From an uncultured Eubacteriales bacterium (GTDB lineage Bacteria; Bacillota; Clostridia; Christensenellales; CAG-138), in contig UQXE01000016.1 of the NCBI GenBank assembly GCA_900544965.1, positions 1-46,667 on the forward strand: a stretch of 46,667 nucleotides of DNA, read 5' to 3'. Under the pieces are notes generated by a model. It saw only the letters and a program-made list of their open reading frames with translations, searched no databases and was not told the origin of the DNA. Made by a program: the position numbers and the translations under genes. Below, one piece after another: positions 1-8,360 of the stretch; the first letter of the stretch is position 1, and each line of letters begins with the position of its first letter.

Positions 1-208
1 CTGTTTTTCGGGATTCCAAAGGGGACTTTTTACAAAAAGTCCCCTTTGGCGGGGTATGGGGCGGAGCCCATGTATATGGGCCTGACAGTTGCTTGCAGCC
101 GAAGGCCGTGTTCTGCGGGTCAATCTCGCTAAGTGCTGTACAGCACTTAGCGAACCGCCTCATGGCCTTTAACCTCAAAAGGCGGCAAGCTGCTTTTTTG
201 ACACGCTG
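1..208 (-). repeat. Dispersed hairpin-rich element, family B, reverse copy, cut by the window start
   Basis: Non-coding repeat in reverse orientation. The same sequence recurs forward at 46438-46667 and, diverged, at 29588-29765. It contains a perfect 16-bp hairpin at 16-49 (arm CCAAAGGGGACTTTTT, 2-nt loop), a small GGGCTCC/GGAGCCC-type hairpin near 56-71, a CAGCCGAAGGC-type hairpin, and a perfect 28-nt palindrome at 126-153 (half-site TCGCTAAGTGCTGT). Its right end is TTTTTTGACACGCTG (194-208), the same terminus as the family A elements. I see no gene in 1-364 outside this repeat; 209-329 is plain AT-rich intergenic DNA. Confidence 0.8.
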
Positions 209-329
209 AGGCAGGTGATATTGCCGGCCTGGTTTTATGTAGTATACAACGTATTTTCCTAGCCTAAACAATATATAAATTGGCTTCTTGTTTAAACCAA
301 TAACGCGTGACCACTCCTCTTGACTGCCA

Positions 330-338
330 TGGTATAAT
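330..338 (+). promoter_or_regulatory. Extended -10 promoter for lspA
   Basis: TGG followed by a perfect TATAAT (TG at 330-331, TATAAT at 333-338) gives an extended -10. No good -35 box lies 17 bp upstream, as is common for extended -10 promoters. The expected transcript start near 345 leaves a short leader before the lspA start at 365. Confidence 0.55.
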
Positions 339-364
339 TACGTATATTGGCAATGGAGGTTTAC

Positions 365-976
365 ATGCTGGAAATACTTCTAACACTGCTTATCGTAGCC
401 TTTGATCAGTTATCAAAAGCCGCCGCCGCCCATTGGCTGCCCATGCTTGAGAATTCTTCGCTCCCCATAATTGAAGGGATTTTTCATTTCACCTATGTAG
501 AAAACCGCGGCGCCGCGTTTGGCATATTTCAAAATGCCAGATGGGTGTTCATAGTCGTTACAGTGCTTGCCTGCGTTGGTATAATACTTATGCTGGTTTT
601 TTCCCGCAAAAAAAAGGCTTACCCAATGCCCATGCTTCTTAGAATAGCGTTGGTGCTAATCCTTGCTGGGGCAATAGGCAACTTTATTGACAGAGTGTTC
701 CTCGGATATGTTCGTGATATGCTTGACTTTGCCCTCATCAGATTTGCCGTGTTCAATGTGGCGGACAGCGCGATATGCGTAGGCGCCGTCCTTGCAGTAA
801 TATCCCTGTTTATTACTAAGGCGGGACGAAGTTATCTTGACCATATGGACGGCAAGCTGTTTAAAGGCAGGGATAATAAGGCCAAGGCTTCGGCGCCGGT
901 ATTAGAACCGGACAATGCGGACGGTTCTGATTCTGGAACTCAAGACGATGTGTCTTCCGGCGATGGACCATCCTGA
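365..976 (+). CDS. lspA: Signal peptidase II (prolipoprotein signal peptidase)
   Basis: Membrane aspartic protease that cleaves lipoprotein signal peptides in front of the lipidated cysteine, after Lgt has acted (lgt is also in this window at 19430). The family signatures are present: FTYVENRGAAFG, the first catalytic Asp in GAIGNFIDRV, and the second in FNVADSAICVG. Four hydrophobic segments are visible. The 203-residue form carries a longer polar C-terminal tail than usual (about 40 residues rich in D, S and G). Start chosen at ATG 365 because GGAGG lies 5 nt upstream; an in-frame TTG at 347 would overlap that ribosome site. The end overlaps the likely start region of rluD, so the two form an operon. 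Confidence 0.95.
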   Translation: MLEILLTLLIVAFDQLSKAAAAHWLPMLENSSLPIIEGIFHFTYVENRGAAFGIFQNARWVFIVVTVLACVGIILMLVFSRKKKAYPMPMLLRIALVLILAGAIGNFIDRVFLGYVRDMLDFALIRFAVFNVADSAICVGAVLAVISLFITKAGRSYLDHMDGKLFKGRDNKAKASAPVLEPDNADGSDSGTQDDVSSGDGPS

Positions 977-989
977 ACAGACGGAGCAC

Positions 990-1913
990 ATGGAACCTAT
1001 AGAGGTGTTTGCCGATATTTCGGGCGAACGCCTGGATGTGTTTTTATCCCGCATAACCGGCGAAACAAGATCTCTTATGAAAAAACGCCTGGATGCAGGA
1101 GATGTGCTCCTAAATTCAAAGCCCGCCAAAGCCAACTCCAGGCTTAAGGCGGGCGACCGCATTGAGCTGTTTATTCAGCCCCCTCGCGCTACTGAGCTTT
1201 GTCCTGAAAACATACCGCTTGATATCGTTTATGAGGATGCTGACATAGCGGTAATAGATAAACCAAAGGGTATGGTGGTTCATCCGGCTCCTGGCAATCC
1301 CTCTGGAACCCTTGTAAACGCTATAATGTTTCATATCAAGGATCTTTCAGGTATTGGCGGCGAACTACGTCCGGGGATTGTGCACCGCATTGACAAAATG
1401 ACCTCGGGTCTGTTAGTAGTAGCTAAAAACGATTTTTCGCACAACGTGCTTTCCAAGCAAATAAAGGAGCATACTGCAAAGAGAACTTATATAGCAATAG
1501 TTGAGGGCAACATAAAGGAAGATAGAGGAACTCTCAACGCGCCTATCGGACGGCATCATACCAACAGAAAGAAGATGGCTGTGGTTGACGACGGCAGGGA
1601 GGCGGTAACCCATTGGTCTGTATTAAGACGCTTTGGGGACTTTACTCTTATTCGGGTACAGCTCGAAACAGGCCGTACACATCAAATAAGGGTACATATG
1701 GCATATATAAAGCATCCCGTTGCCGGCGATATAATATATGGACCTGACAAGCCCAAGCTGGGGCTCGACGGTCAGGCTCTTCACGCCGTTGAGCTTGAGT
1801 TAATCCATCCAAGGACGGGCGAAACAATGAGATTTTTTTCTCCCGTACCCAAATATTTTTTATCGGCTCTTGCCCGGATAGGGTGCCGCGACTTTGAATG
1901 GCCAGAGGATTAA
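990..1913 (+). CDS. rluD: RluA/RluD-family 23S rRNA pseudouridine synthase
   Basis: Converts uridine to pseudouridine in large-subunit rRNA. An N-terminal S4 RNA-binding domain (RLDVFLSRITGETRSL, about residues 12-60) precedes the catalytic domain, whose active-site Asp lies in PGIVHRIDKMTSGLLVVAK; the family usually has HRLDKxTSG, so Ile replaces Leu here. The later ETGRTHQIRVHM motif is also typical. The length of 307 residues is normal. Start taken at ATG 990, just after GGAG at 983-986; ATG 963 is possible but has no ribosome site. It follows lspA by 13 nt, the common Bacillota order lspA-rluD. Confidence 0.92.
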   Translation: MEPIEVFADISGERLDVFLSRITGETRSLMKKRLDAGDVLLNSKPAKANSRLKAGDRIELFIQPPRATELCPENIPLDIVYEDADIAVIDKPKGMVVHPAPGNPSGTLVNAIMFHIKDLSGIGGELRPGIVHRIDKMTSGLLVVAKNDFSHNVLSKQIKEHTAKRTYIAIVEGNIKEDRGTLNAPIGRHHTNRKKMAVVDDGREAVTHWSVLRRFGDFTLIRVQLETGRTHQIRVHMAYIKHPVAGDIIYGPDKPKLGLDGQALHAVELELIHPRTGETMRFFSPVPKYFLSALARIGCRDFEWPED

Positions 1914-1937
1914 ATTTAGGTTTTTAGCATTATGGGC

Positions 1938-1966
1938 TTGTCAACTCGTTCCATATATTGTATTAT
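1938..1966 (+). promoter_or_regulatory. SigA-type promoter for zapA
   Basis: TTGTCA at 1938-1943 and TATTAT at 1961-1966 are separated by exactly 17 bp. The predicted start near 1973 lies about 55 nt before the zapA start codon, separating zapA from the lspA-rluD operon. Confidence 0.6.
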
Positions 1967-2029
1967 GGTTATATAGTTTTATACCATATGCGTCCGCATA
2001 TGGAATTTTGTGCAAACGGATGGTGTTAT

Positions 2030-2368
2030 ATGGAGAAAAATAAAACTACGGTATACTTGGGAGGCACGGAGTTTAAGCTCAAGATATCGGAAAGTGAAGA
2101 ATATATTCAAGGGCTTGCGGCGTATGTAAACTCTCAGATCGCCAGTGTACAGAATCAATTTCCCGGCTTGGGCGAAAATCGCGGACTTTTGCTGTCCATG
2201 CTTAACATGGCGGATGAATATTTCCGGCTCAAGGAAAAGTATGATGCGCTTGATACCCGCATTTCAGCGCTTAGGGACATGCCCAGGTCCAGCGGGCCTA
2301 TAGCGATGTCGCCGTCTAAGCGGCCGTTTGAAAATAAAGCACCCGCTCCGGTAGGCGCAGATTCATAA
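2030..2368 (+). CDS. zapA: Cell division protein ZapA family
   Basis: Small cytosolic protein that in other bacteria binds FtsZ and bundles its filaments at the division site. The N-terminus KNKTTVYLGGTEFKLKISES matches the ZapA head domain; it is followed by a helical region (EEYIQGLAAYVNSQI) and a coiled-coil segment (MADEYFRLKEKYDALDTRI). At 112 residues it has normal length, with a Pro/Ser-rich tail. Start chosen at ATG 2030 because the family begins just before KTTVYLGG; ATG 2000 and earlier in-frame codons would add an unrelated Cys/Trp-containing extension. The ribosome site is weak (GGATGG). Confidence 0.85.
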   Translation: MEKNKTTVYLGGTEFKLKISESEEYIQGLAAYVNSQIASVQNQFPGLGENRGLLLSMLNMADEYFRLKEKYDALDTRISALRDMPRSSGPIAMSPSKRPFENKAPAPVGADS

Positions 2369-2385
2369 GCAATATGGATTTAGCT

Positions 2386-2428
2386 AAGCTGTCCGAAAAC
2401 GCGCGATAAACGCGTTTTCGGACAGCTT
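2386..2428 (+). terminator. Strong hairpin after zapA
   Basis: Perfect 18-bp inverted repeat (arm AAGCTGTCCGAAAACGCG at 2386-2403, loop CGATAAA, partner arm 2411-2428). No T-run follows, so it may be a bidirectional barrier or mRNA 3'-end stabiliser rather than a canonical intrinsic terminator. Confidence 0.55.
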
Positions 2429-2587
2429 ATAGTCTATTGCTTCTGTTATTAACATTACGATATAAAACGAAAGTAATTCGTATAAAATTACAATTCAAAA
2501 TAAATTTACAATTAAGCTGAATTTTTATCATTGTATAAGGGCCTGCAATGCTAAACCCGCCGCAACTCACATATGCTCTACGGGGTG

Positions 2588-3166
2588 ATGTTTGTGAATG
2601 CTCTGTGGGGCGGCATGATTGTGATTGGCATTTTGGTGGGTATGCTGACAGGCCGCGGCGAAGCGCTGCTCGACGCGATGATTGCGGGAGCGGCGGACGC
2701 CGTTACCCTTGCTATTTCCCTTGGTGGCGCTTATATGTTCTTTATGGGTATCATGGGAGTGGCAAGGGAATGCGGGCTTATAGATTCCCTCGCCAAACTG
2801 GTGCGTCCGCTTATGAAACGTCTGTTTCCAAATGCGGGAGCAGCGGTAGCGCCTATTACGCTCAACTTGGCGGCCAACTTCTTTGGTCTTGGAAACGCGG
2901 CGACCCCGTTTGGGCTTGAGGCCATGAAGGAGCTTCAAAAGTCCAACAGGGAACCGTCCCGCGCGACGGACGACATGTGCATGTTTATAGCGCTTAACGC
3001 GTCCGCGATAGAGCTTCTTCCCACATCCGTACTCGCGCTAAGGGCCGCTGCCGGATCCGCGGACGCCTATTCGGTGATTTGGCCTACTTTCGCATCCTCG
3101 GTTGTGGGGTTCGTGGCGGCGGTTCTGCTGTGTATGGCATTTCGCAGGAGGAGATCACGCAGGTGA
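2588..3166 (+). CDS. spmA: Spore maturation protein A
   Basis: Membrane protein of the nucleoside-recognition (Gate) family; SpmA and SpmB together support dehydration of the spore core in Bacillus and clostridia. Diagnostic stretch: LNLAANFFGLGNAATPFGLEAMKEL, shared by all SpmA proteins, plus FIALNASAIELLPTSVLALR. Several hydrophobic segments span the protein, which ends in a basic RRRRSRR tail. About 192 residues, the normal size. Start uncertain: ATG 2588 (after GGGGTG) fits the family N-terminus best; ATG 2573 is an in-frame alternative. The stop overlaps the spmB start codon (GTGA at 3163-3166), so the two are translationally coupled. Confidence 0.93.
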   Translation: MFVNALWGGMIVIGILVGMLTGRGEALLDAMIAGAADAVTLAISLGGAYMFFMGIMGVARECGLIDSLAKLVRPLMKRLFPNAGAAVAPITLNLAANFFGLGNAATPFGLEAMKELQKSNREPSRATDDMCMFIALNASAIELLPTSVLALRAAAGSADAYSVIWPTFASSVVGFVAAVLLCMAFRRRRSRR

Positions 3167-3675
3167 GCGCACTGTTTCTGCCTATATGCATAATGCTGCT
3201 TATAATGTGGTCCTTTCGCAAGCGGTGCAACGTTTACGAAGCGTTTGTCACAGGCGCCAAGGACGCCCTCCCCACCCTAGTCCAGATACTGCCGTACATG
3301 GCGGCCATGCTGATAGCTATAAGCGTTTTTCGCGCATCCGGCGCTATGGACCTATTAATGGGCCTGCTCTCCCCCGCCTTTGAAGCGGTCGGCATGCCCG
3401 CCGAGCTCGTCCCCCTTGTCACGCTTCGCCCGTTCTCTGGAAGCGCCGCGCTGGCCCTGCTTCAGGATGTGTTTACAAATCATGGGGTGGATACCTTTAT
3501 CGGGCTTTCCGCATCCGTGCTCGTGGGCTCAACCGAAACGATCTTCTATACCGTAGCACTGTATTTTGGCTCGGTTAAGGTGCTAAAGCCTCGTTACAGC
3601 GTTGCCGTCGCCCTGATAAGCGGCGTTACGGGCGTTGCGGCCGCGATGATGCTTGCCTACTGGCTTTGGGGGTAA
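3163..3675 (+). CDS. spmB: Spore maturation protein B
   Basis: Partner of SpmA in the same membrane function. Recognised from AFVTGAKDALPTLVQILPYMAAM and VTLRPFSGSAALALLQDVF with GSTETIFYTVALYFGS, which are typical of SpmB. 170 residues, the family norm. The start is GTG 3163 with AGGAGGAG at 3146-3153, 9 nt upstream; longer in-frame starts (from 3079) lie inside spmA and are unsupported. Its 3' end overlaps, on the opposite strand, the C-terminal reading frame of a broken TPR gene by about 90 nt. Confidence 0.93.
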   Translation: MSALFLPICIMLLIMWSFRKRCNVYEAFVTGAKDALPTLVQILPYMAAMLIAISVFRASGAMDLLMGLLSPAFEAVGMPAELVPLVTLRPFSGSAALALLQDVFTNHGVDTFIGLSASVLVGSTETIFYTVALYFGSVKVLKPRYSVAVALISGVTGVAAAMMLAYWLWG

Positions 3676-4727
3676 TTGCCTGTTTATCCTTAAGCATTCG
3701 CCTGCCAGCCAATCAGAAAACAGCGCTTGCGGCATGCCAAAATTTATATACGCGTCGTATATAACTGATCTCGTCTCGTCCGCATGAACGCCCCTGCCTG
3801 CAAACCTTATGATTGCTCTATAAGCTTTAATACCGTACTTCAGGGTTTGCCCATAATCTTGCCATGCAATGCATATTTCAGCTGCCCTTTTGTATAACCT
3901 CGACGTTAAAAGGTTATTGCTTCCATGAATGCTTTTTTCAATCGACAGGGCCAAGCAGCAATAATAAAGCGCTTTTCCGTATACTCCATTTATATAGTAC
4001 ATATCCGCCATGCGCTCATAAACATCAGCCATCTCGTCTGATTCAGGACCATACTTTCGCTTGCATTTTGAGATTGACCATTCAAAATACTCCATAGCCT
4101 TTTTTCATCTCCCATACATCCAAACATATGGCCAATTTTGCTATACATTGAAATCCTGAAGCCATAATCACTTTTAAATGGTTTTTTTCTTGTTTTCATT
4201 GATTTTATGTAGTACTTTAAGGCATTTTTGTAATCACTCTTTTCTCTATACAATTCAGCAATATTGTAGTACGTTGACGCGATAAAATCACGCTCTTTAA
4301 AAAGCATCTTTTGGCTTATATTCAGCACATAATATTCAGGCGCGGATTCATAATCCTTTAACGCGCTGTACATTAGGCCCATATTATTATACCCGACCGA
4401 AACTGAATAACCCTTTCCGCTGAACATCCTCAGGTGTATCTTCAGTCCCTTTCTGCTATACTCCAAAGCCTTATCGTATTCCCCCTTTCCAAAATATGCG
4501 CAGCATAAAAGGTAATAGGTCGAACCCATCCCAAGACTATATTCATCATATAGCTTAAGGCCTATCTCCGTGGCTCCATTCAGAACATGTACAGCCTTGG
4601 TTAAATCATTGTTATTTATATCTTTTATGGAAATCCTCAGGTAATCCTCGTGCATATTTCTTAGGGTATGGCCCTTCCACGTGAGAGCAAAACATAACCT
4701 TTTAAAACCATCTTTATATTCAAACAT
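3583..4727 (-). pseudogene. TPR-repeat protein gene with an A6 frameshift
   Basis: Minus-strand tetratricopeptide-repeat gene in two frames. The first part (4727 down to about 4106) carries TPR helices such as YNNMGLMYSALKDYESAPEYY and YNIAELYREKSDYKNALKYY; the second (4095 down to 3583) continues with ADVYERMADMYYINGVYGKALYY. The break falls on a run of six A residues (4100-4105, minus sense): one extra A would give GDEKKAMEYFEWS, a normal TPR continuation. The repaired protein would be about 380 residues, ending in GMPQALFSDWL, which parallels GMPLESFNSWL at the end of the neighbouring TPR gene. The C-terminal frame then runs on into the antisense of spmB, so the original stop may be lost. 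Start ATG 4727 has TAGGTG upstream; GTG 4736 is an alternative. Ligand unknown. Confidence 0.7.
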
Positions 4728-4756
4728 TATATACACCTATATTTACGCACATGAAT

Positions 4757-6325
4757 TCAGTTCAGCAAACTACAAGTCCGCTCTTCCTGTACTTTAGCTT
4801 TACTCTCGGTATTGGCAGTTTCCAGCCAGCTATTGAACGATTCGAGCGGCATGCCCAGCGCAGCGTAAGCCTCCCTTATGTACTTCCTCACCTTTATGTT
4901 AAAAGGATGGTCGCTGACAAAACATATTGAGCTGATGCCATAGGACCTTAATCCATACTCAACCGCTATTTCATATTCGCCTTTAGCAATATAAAAAGAG
5001 CATAAACTGCAAAATACCTTGGCCATATTCGAGTTCTCGGAATCACCCGTTTCAATACATAATGCCAAAGCCTTCTCATAGTATTCTAGCGCGGTTTTAA
5101 GCTCGCCGTTGGCCTGATAAACCATACCCATATTGTTAAAAAACCTTGATTTGTATTGCTACTCTTCATGGACTGTTTCAAGTATTTCAATCGCCTTTTT
5201 TATGTTTGCAAAGGCTAAATCATTTTCCCCAATATCTAGATATGTAATTCCAACATTATTATAGTATACCGCTAACATCGTCTTATCAAAGCTGCTGGAT
5301 TTACGGGCATATTTTAACGCCATTTTAAAAAATGCCAACGCCTCACCGTAATCCCCCATGTCCCTATTGATAAGACCAACAGAATTGTAGCTGCCACAGG
5401 TATTTATATGCCTGCTTCCATACAACTTTTTTCTAAGCCTTGCTTGTTTCATGAAATATTTAATCGCGTTTTTATAATCCAGCAGGCTCCAGTATGCATT
5501 GCCAATCCCATCGTAGACATTTTCCAGTTCCTTATTATTGCGGACAAGACAGCGTCTTATTATACGCAATACGATTTCATAAATCGTAATGGCGTCGCTA
5601 AATCTGCTATCCAAATAATATGTATTACCCATACAAATATATATGTTCACCAAATTTGTTTTGGCTTCAATCAGCTCATCTTTATTCCTTATGGGAAGTT
5701 CGTCAATGCAGTAGCTTATTGCCATTCTATAGCAGTCAATAGCTCTGTCATAATCCTTCAAATATATGTACAGTTTCGAAAGATAACAATACAACTGCTT
5801 ATTATCATATGATGAAGCATCCTCAAGCTTAAGTAAAGCCTGGATACAGCGGATTGAACTTTCATACTCATTGGTATAGTAATATATGTCCGCCATATAG
5901 TTTATAACGTCATGTTCCTTGATCTCTCGGCTTTCAAGGCAGTCTTTGCACAGGGAAAGGGCGCAATCATAAAATTTATTTGCCTTATCGGGATTATTGC
6001 GTTTCTCATGGATATACGCTATATCCATGTTTCTTTCTATTTCTTCTGTTTTGCAATTACTTTTTACTAAATTATAGATTTCAATGGATATATCGCTGCA
6101 CTGCAGGAACCCGTCAAGATTGCCTTCCTCCTTGTACAAATACCCTTTATATTTATACAAGCAAGCTATCTGCTCGGTTATTCTTCCATACTTCTTTTCC
6201 ATTGGTACTATTATTTCATCAAGAGCTTTATGGGCCTTGTTATAGTCGCCGTCGTTAACATATTTAGCTACTGAACAAAACTGCGTGCTAAGCGCATCCC
6301 AGTTGTCCCCCGATGATGACTTCAT
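4757..6325 (-). pseudogene. TPR-repeat protein gene with an in-frame TAG
   Basis: Minus-strand gene of 523 codons read in one frame from ATG 6325 to the stop at 4757-4759, interrupted by a TAG at 5159-5161. The 388 residues before it hold about eight TPR units (for example YNSVGLINRDMGDYGEALAFF and YNNVGITYLDIGENDLAFANI). After the TAG the same frame goes on with FFNNMGMVYQANGELKTALEYYEKA, a canonical TPR, so the stop lies between two repeats. No ribosome site precedes the downstream ATG 5131, so independent restart is unlikely. No signal peptide, transmembrane segment or HTH is seen. The ribosome site at 6325 is poor. Tandem paralog of the broken TPR gene at 3583-4727. Confidence 0.7.
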
Positions 6326-6425
6326 CCGTACGGTTTTCAGGCTATATTACGGATTACTTATATAAAGTTTTTAACGCGCTATACAATACATCCATTAAAA
6401 AATCCTACTTAAAAAGGCCAAACTG

Positions 6426-6434
6426 TGCTATACT
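6426..6434 (+). promoter_or_regulatory. Extended -10 promoter for the IscU-like/GGGtGRT pair
   Basis: TGC-TATACT (TG at 6426-6427, TATACT at 6429-6434) matches an extended -10. The -35 region is weak. It lies 33 nt before the gene at 6467 in the gap separating it from the divergent TPR gene. Confidence 0.45.
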
Positions 6435-6466
6435 TTTAAGGTAAAAGAGATAAACAGGAGGACTGC

Positions 6467-7159
6467 ATGGAATACTCACACGAGGTAATGGAAATGCACT
6501 GCGTGGCAAAAGGCGCAATGCACGATCCTGCGCCCATACCCGAGGAAGGGCAATGGGTAAAGGCTAAGGAGATTTGCGATATAAGCGGGCTTACGCACGG
6601 CGTGGGCTGGTGCGCACCGCAGCAGGGCGCGTGCAAATTAACGCTTAACGTGAAAAAGGGAATTATTGAAGAAGCGCTGATAGAGACGATAGGATGTTCG
6701 GGCATGACGCATTCGGCGGCAATGGCAAGCGAGATCTTGCCTGGGAAAACCATTCTTGAGGCGCTGAACACCGATCTTGTATGCGATGCGATAAACACCG
6801 CCATGCGCGAGCTGTTCTTGCAAATCGTCTATGGCCGCACCCAAAGCGCATTTTCAGAAGGCGGACTGCCCATAGGCGCCGGACTTGAGGATTTGGGCAA
6901 GGGGTTGAGATCACAGGTGGGAACCATGTTCAGCACCCGCGCAAAAGGTGCGCGCTATCTTGAGATGGCCGAGGGTTACGTACTGGAAATCGGGCTTGAT
7001 GACGATAACGAAATAATAGGCTATAAATTTATAAGCCTGGGTAAGATGATGGAGGCGATTAAGAAGGGTATAAGCCCCGACGAAGCGTTTAAAAAGAATG
7101 TCGGCACTTATGGCCGCTTCTCCGAAGCGGTTAAAGTGATCGACCCAAGGCAGATGTGA
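6467..7159 (+). CDS. IscU/NifU-like iron-sulfur scaffold-related protein
   Basis: 230 residues. Two segments follow the IscU fold: HGVGWCAPQQGACKLTLNV lies where IscU has its GAPACGDVMKL motif, and IGCSGMTHSAAMASEILPGK lies where IscU has GCGxAIASSS...KGKT. The cysteines are shifted relative to IscU (WCAP, GAC and GCS), so cluster ligation may differ. A further 120 residues follow, with no recognised domain (about 110-230, beginning AMRELFLQIVYGR). Ribosome site AGGAGG lies 7 nt before ATG 6467. It is followed after 13 nt by the GGGtGRT gene, and as I recall the two are usually adjacent in anaerobic Clostridia. Annotation pipelines name it an Fe-S assembly scaffold; its biochemical role is not established to my knowledge. 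Confidence 0.75.
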   Translation: MEYSHEVMEMHCVAKGAMHDPAPIPEEGQWVKAKEICDISGLTHGVGWCAPQQGACKLTLNVKKGIIEEALIETIGCSGMTHSAAMASEILPGKTILEALNTDLVCDAINTAMRELFLQIVYGRTQSAFSEGGLPIGAGLEDLGKGLRSQVGTMFSTRAKGARYLEMAEGYVLEIGLDDDNEIIGYKFISLGKMMEAIKKGISPDEAFKKNVGTYGRFSEAVKVIDPRQM

Positions 7160-7172
7160 GGAGGGTGCGGAT

Positions 7173-8171
7173 ATGGCTACATTTGAAGGATATGAAAGAC
7201 GAATAGAAAAGATCAACTCCGTGCTGTCTCAATATGGAATTGACGGTATCGACGGCGCAAAAGCCGTTTGCGATGAAGCTGGAGTGGACGTGCGCTCCAT
7301 AGTTCAGGGTATACAGCCAATAGCCTTTGAAAATGCCGTTTGGGCATATACGCTGGGTTCGGCAATCGCGGTTAAGAATGGGTCAAAATCGGCCTCGGAG
7401 GCGGCGGAGGCTATAGGGCTTGGACTGCAGGCGTTTTGCATCCCTGGTTCGGTGGCTGACCAGCGCAAGGTGGGCGTTGGACACGGCAACCTTGCGGCAA
7501 TGCTGCTTCGTGAGGAAACGCGCTGCTTCGCGTTTCTCGCGGGCCATGAGAGCTTTGCCGCTGCTGAAGGCGCCATAGGAATAGCAAAAACAGCGAATAA
7601 GGTAAGAACCATACCGCTCAGGGTGATCTTAAACGGCCTTGGCAAGGATGCGGCCTATATCATTTCACGTGTCAACGGCTTTACCTTTGTGGAAACAGAC
7701 TATAACGAGTTTACAGCGGAGCTGAACATAGTTTACGAGCGCGCGTTTTCAACGGGCGAACGGGCGAACGTGCGCTGTTACGGCGCCGACGACGTCAGCG
7801 AAGGCGTGGCAATAATGCGTCATGAGGGCGTTGACGTATCCATTACCGGCAATTCAACTAACCCCACCCGCTTCCAGCATCCGGTCGCCGGTACATATAA
7901 GAAATGGTGCGTTGAAAACGGCAAAAGCTATTTTTCCGTGGCGTCGGGAGGCGGCACAGGACGTACGCTGCATCCGGACAATATGGCCGCCGGTCCGGCA
8001 TCATACGGCATGACCGACACCATGGGCCGGATGCATTCCGACGCTCAGTTTGCCGGCTCATCCTCGGTGCCCGCCCATGTGGAAATGATGGGACTCATAG
8101 GCATGGGCAACAACCCAATGGTCGGCGCTACCGTGGCGTGTGCGGTTGCGGTTTTTGAGGCGCTTAAGTAA
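7173..8171 (+). CDS. GGGtGRT family protein
   Basis: 332 residues, recognised by the family signature SGGGTGRTLHP near residue 265 and by GQAFCIPGSVADQRKVGVGHGN-like glycine-rich stretches. No signal peptide or transmembrane helix is visible. The function of the family is unknown; its consistent pairing with the IscU-like protein suggests work on an Fe-S or redox cofactor, which is inference. GAGGAGGG lies upstream of ATG 7173, and the 13-nt gap to the preceding stop indicates one operon. A hairpin at 8201-8226 follows. Confidence 0.85.
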   Translation: MATFEGYERRIEKINSVLSQYGIDGIDGAKAVCDEAGVDVRSIVQGIQPIAFENAVWAYTLGSAIAVKNGSKSASEAAEAIGLGLQAFCIPGSVADQRKVGVGHGNLAAMLLREETRCFAFLAGHESFAAAEGAIGIAKTANKVRTIPLRVILNGLGKDAAYIISRVNGFTFVETDYNEFTAELNIVYERAFSTGERANVRCYGADDVSEGVAIMRHEGVDVSITGNSTNPTRFQHPVAGTYKKWCVENGKSYFSVASGGGTGRTLHPDNMAAGPASYGMTDTMGRMHSDAQFAGSSSVPAHVEMMGLIGMGNNPMVGATVACAVAVFEALK

Positions 8172-8200
8172 GCTGTCAAAGAATTAGAAGCAATTTTTCA

Positions 8201-8226
8201 GGGGTTTGCGGTTTTTCGCAAACCCC
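8201..8226 (+). terminator. Terminator-like hairpin after the GGGtGRT gene
   Basis: Perfect 10-bp stem GGGGTTTGCG / CGCAAACCCC with loop GTTTTT. Only a short T stretch (GTATTTATGG) follows, so it is a moderate intrinsic terminator. Confidence 0.6.
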
Positions 8227-8266
8227 CGTATTTATGGAAAAGCGACATTGTACTGTAAATTAAATA

Positions 8267-8295
8267 TTGACACTTGTAAAGCATATGTGTAATAC
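8267..8295 (+). promoter_or_regulatory. Consensus SigA promoter for the secreted paralog gene
   Basis: TTGACA at 8267-8272 and TAATAC at 8290-8295 with a 17-bp spacer. The leader of about 60 nt holds a small inverted repeat (TTCATTT/AAATGAA) before the GGAGG ribosome site of ATG 8361. Confidence 0.7.
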
Positions 8296-8360
8296 TAGAA
8301 TTGTGATCTTCATTTCATAAATGAATGTATTATAAAATTTAATTCTACGGAGGTAATATT

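Noticed and set aside
8170..8185. AGCTGTCAAAGAATT as the end of another repeat element
   Set aside because: Only the word CTGTCAAA matches; none of the interior blocks follow.
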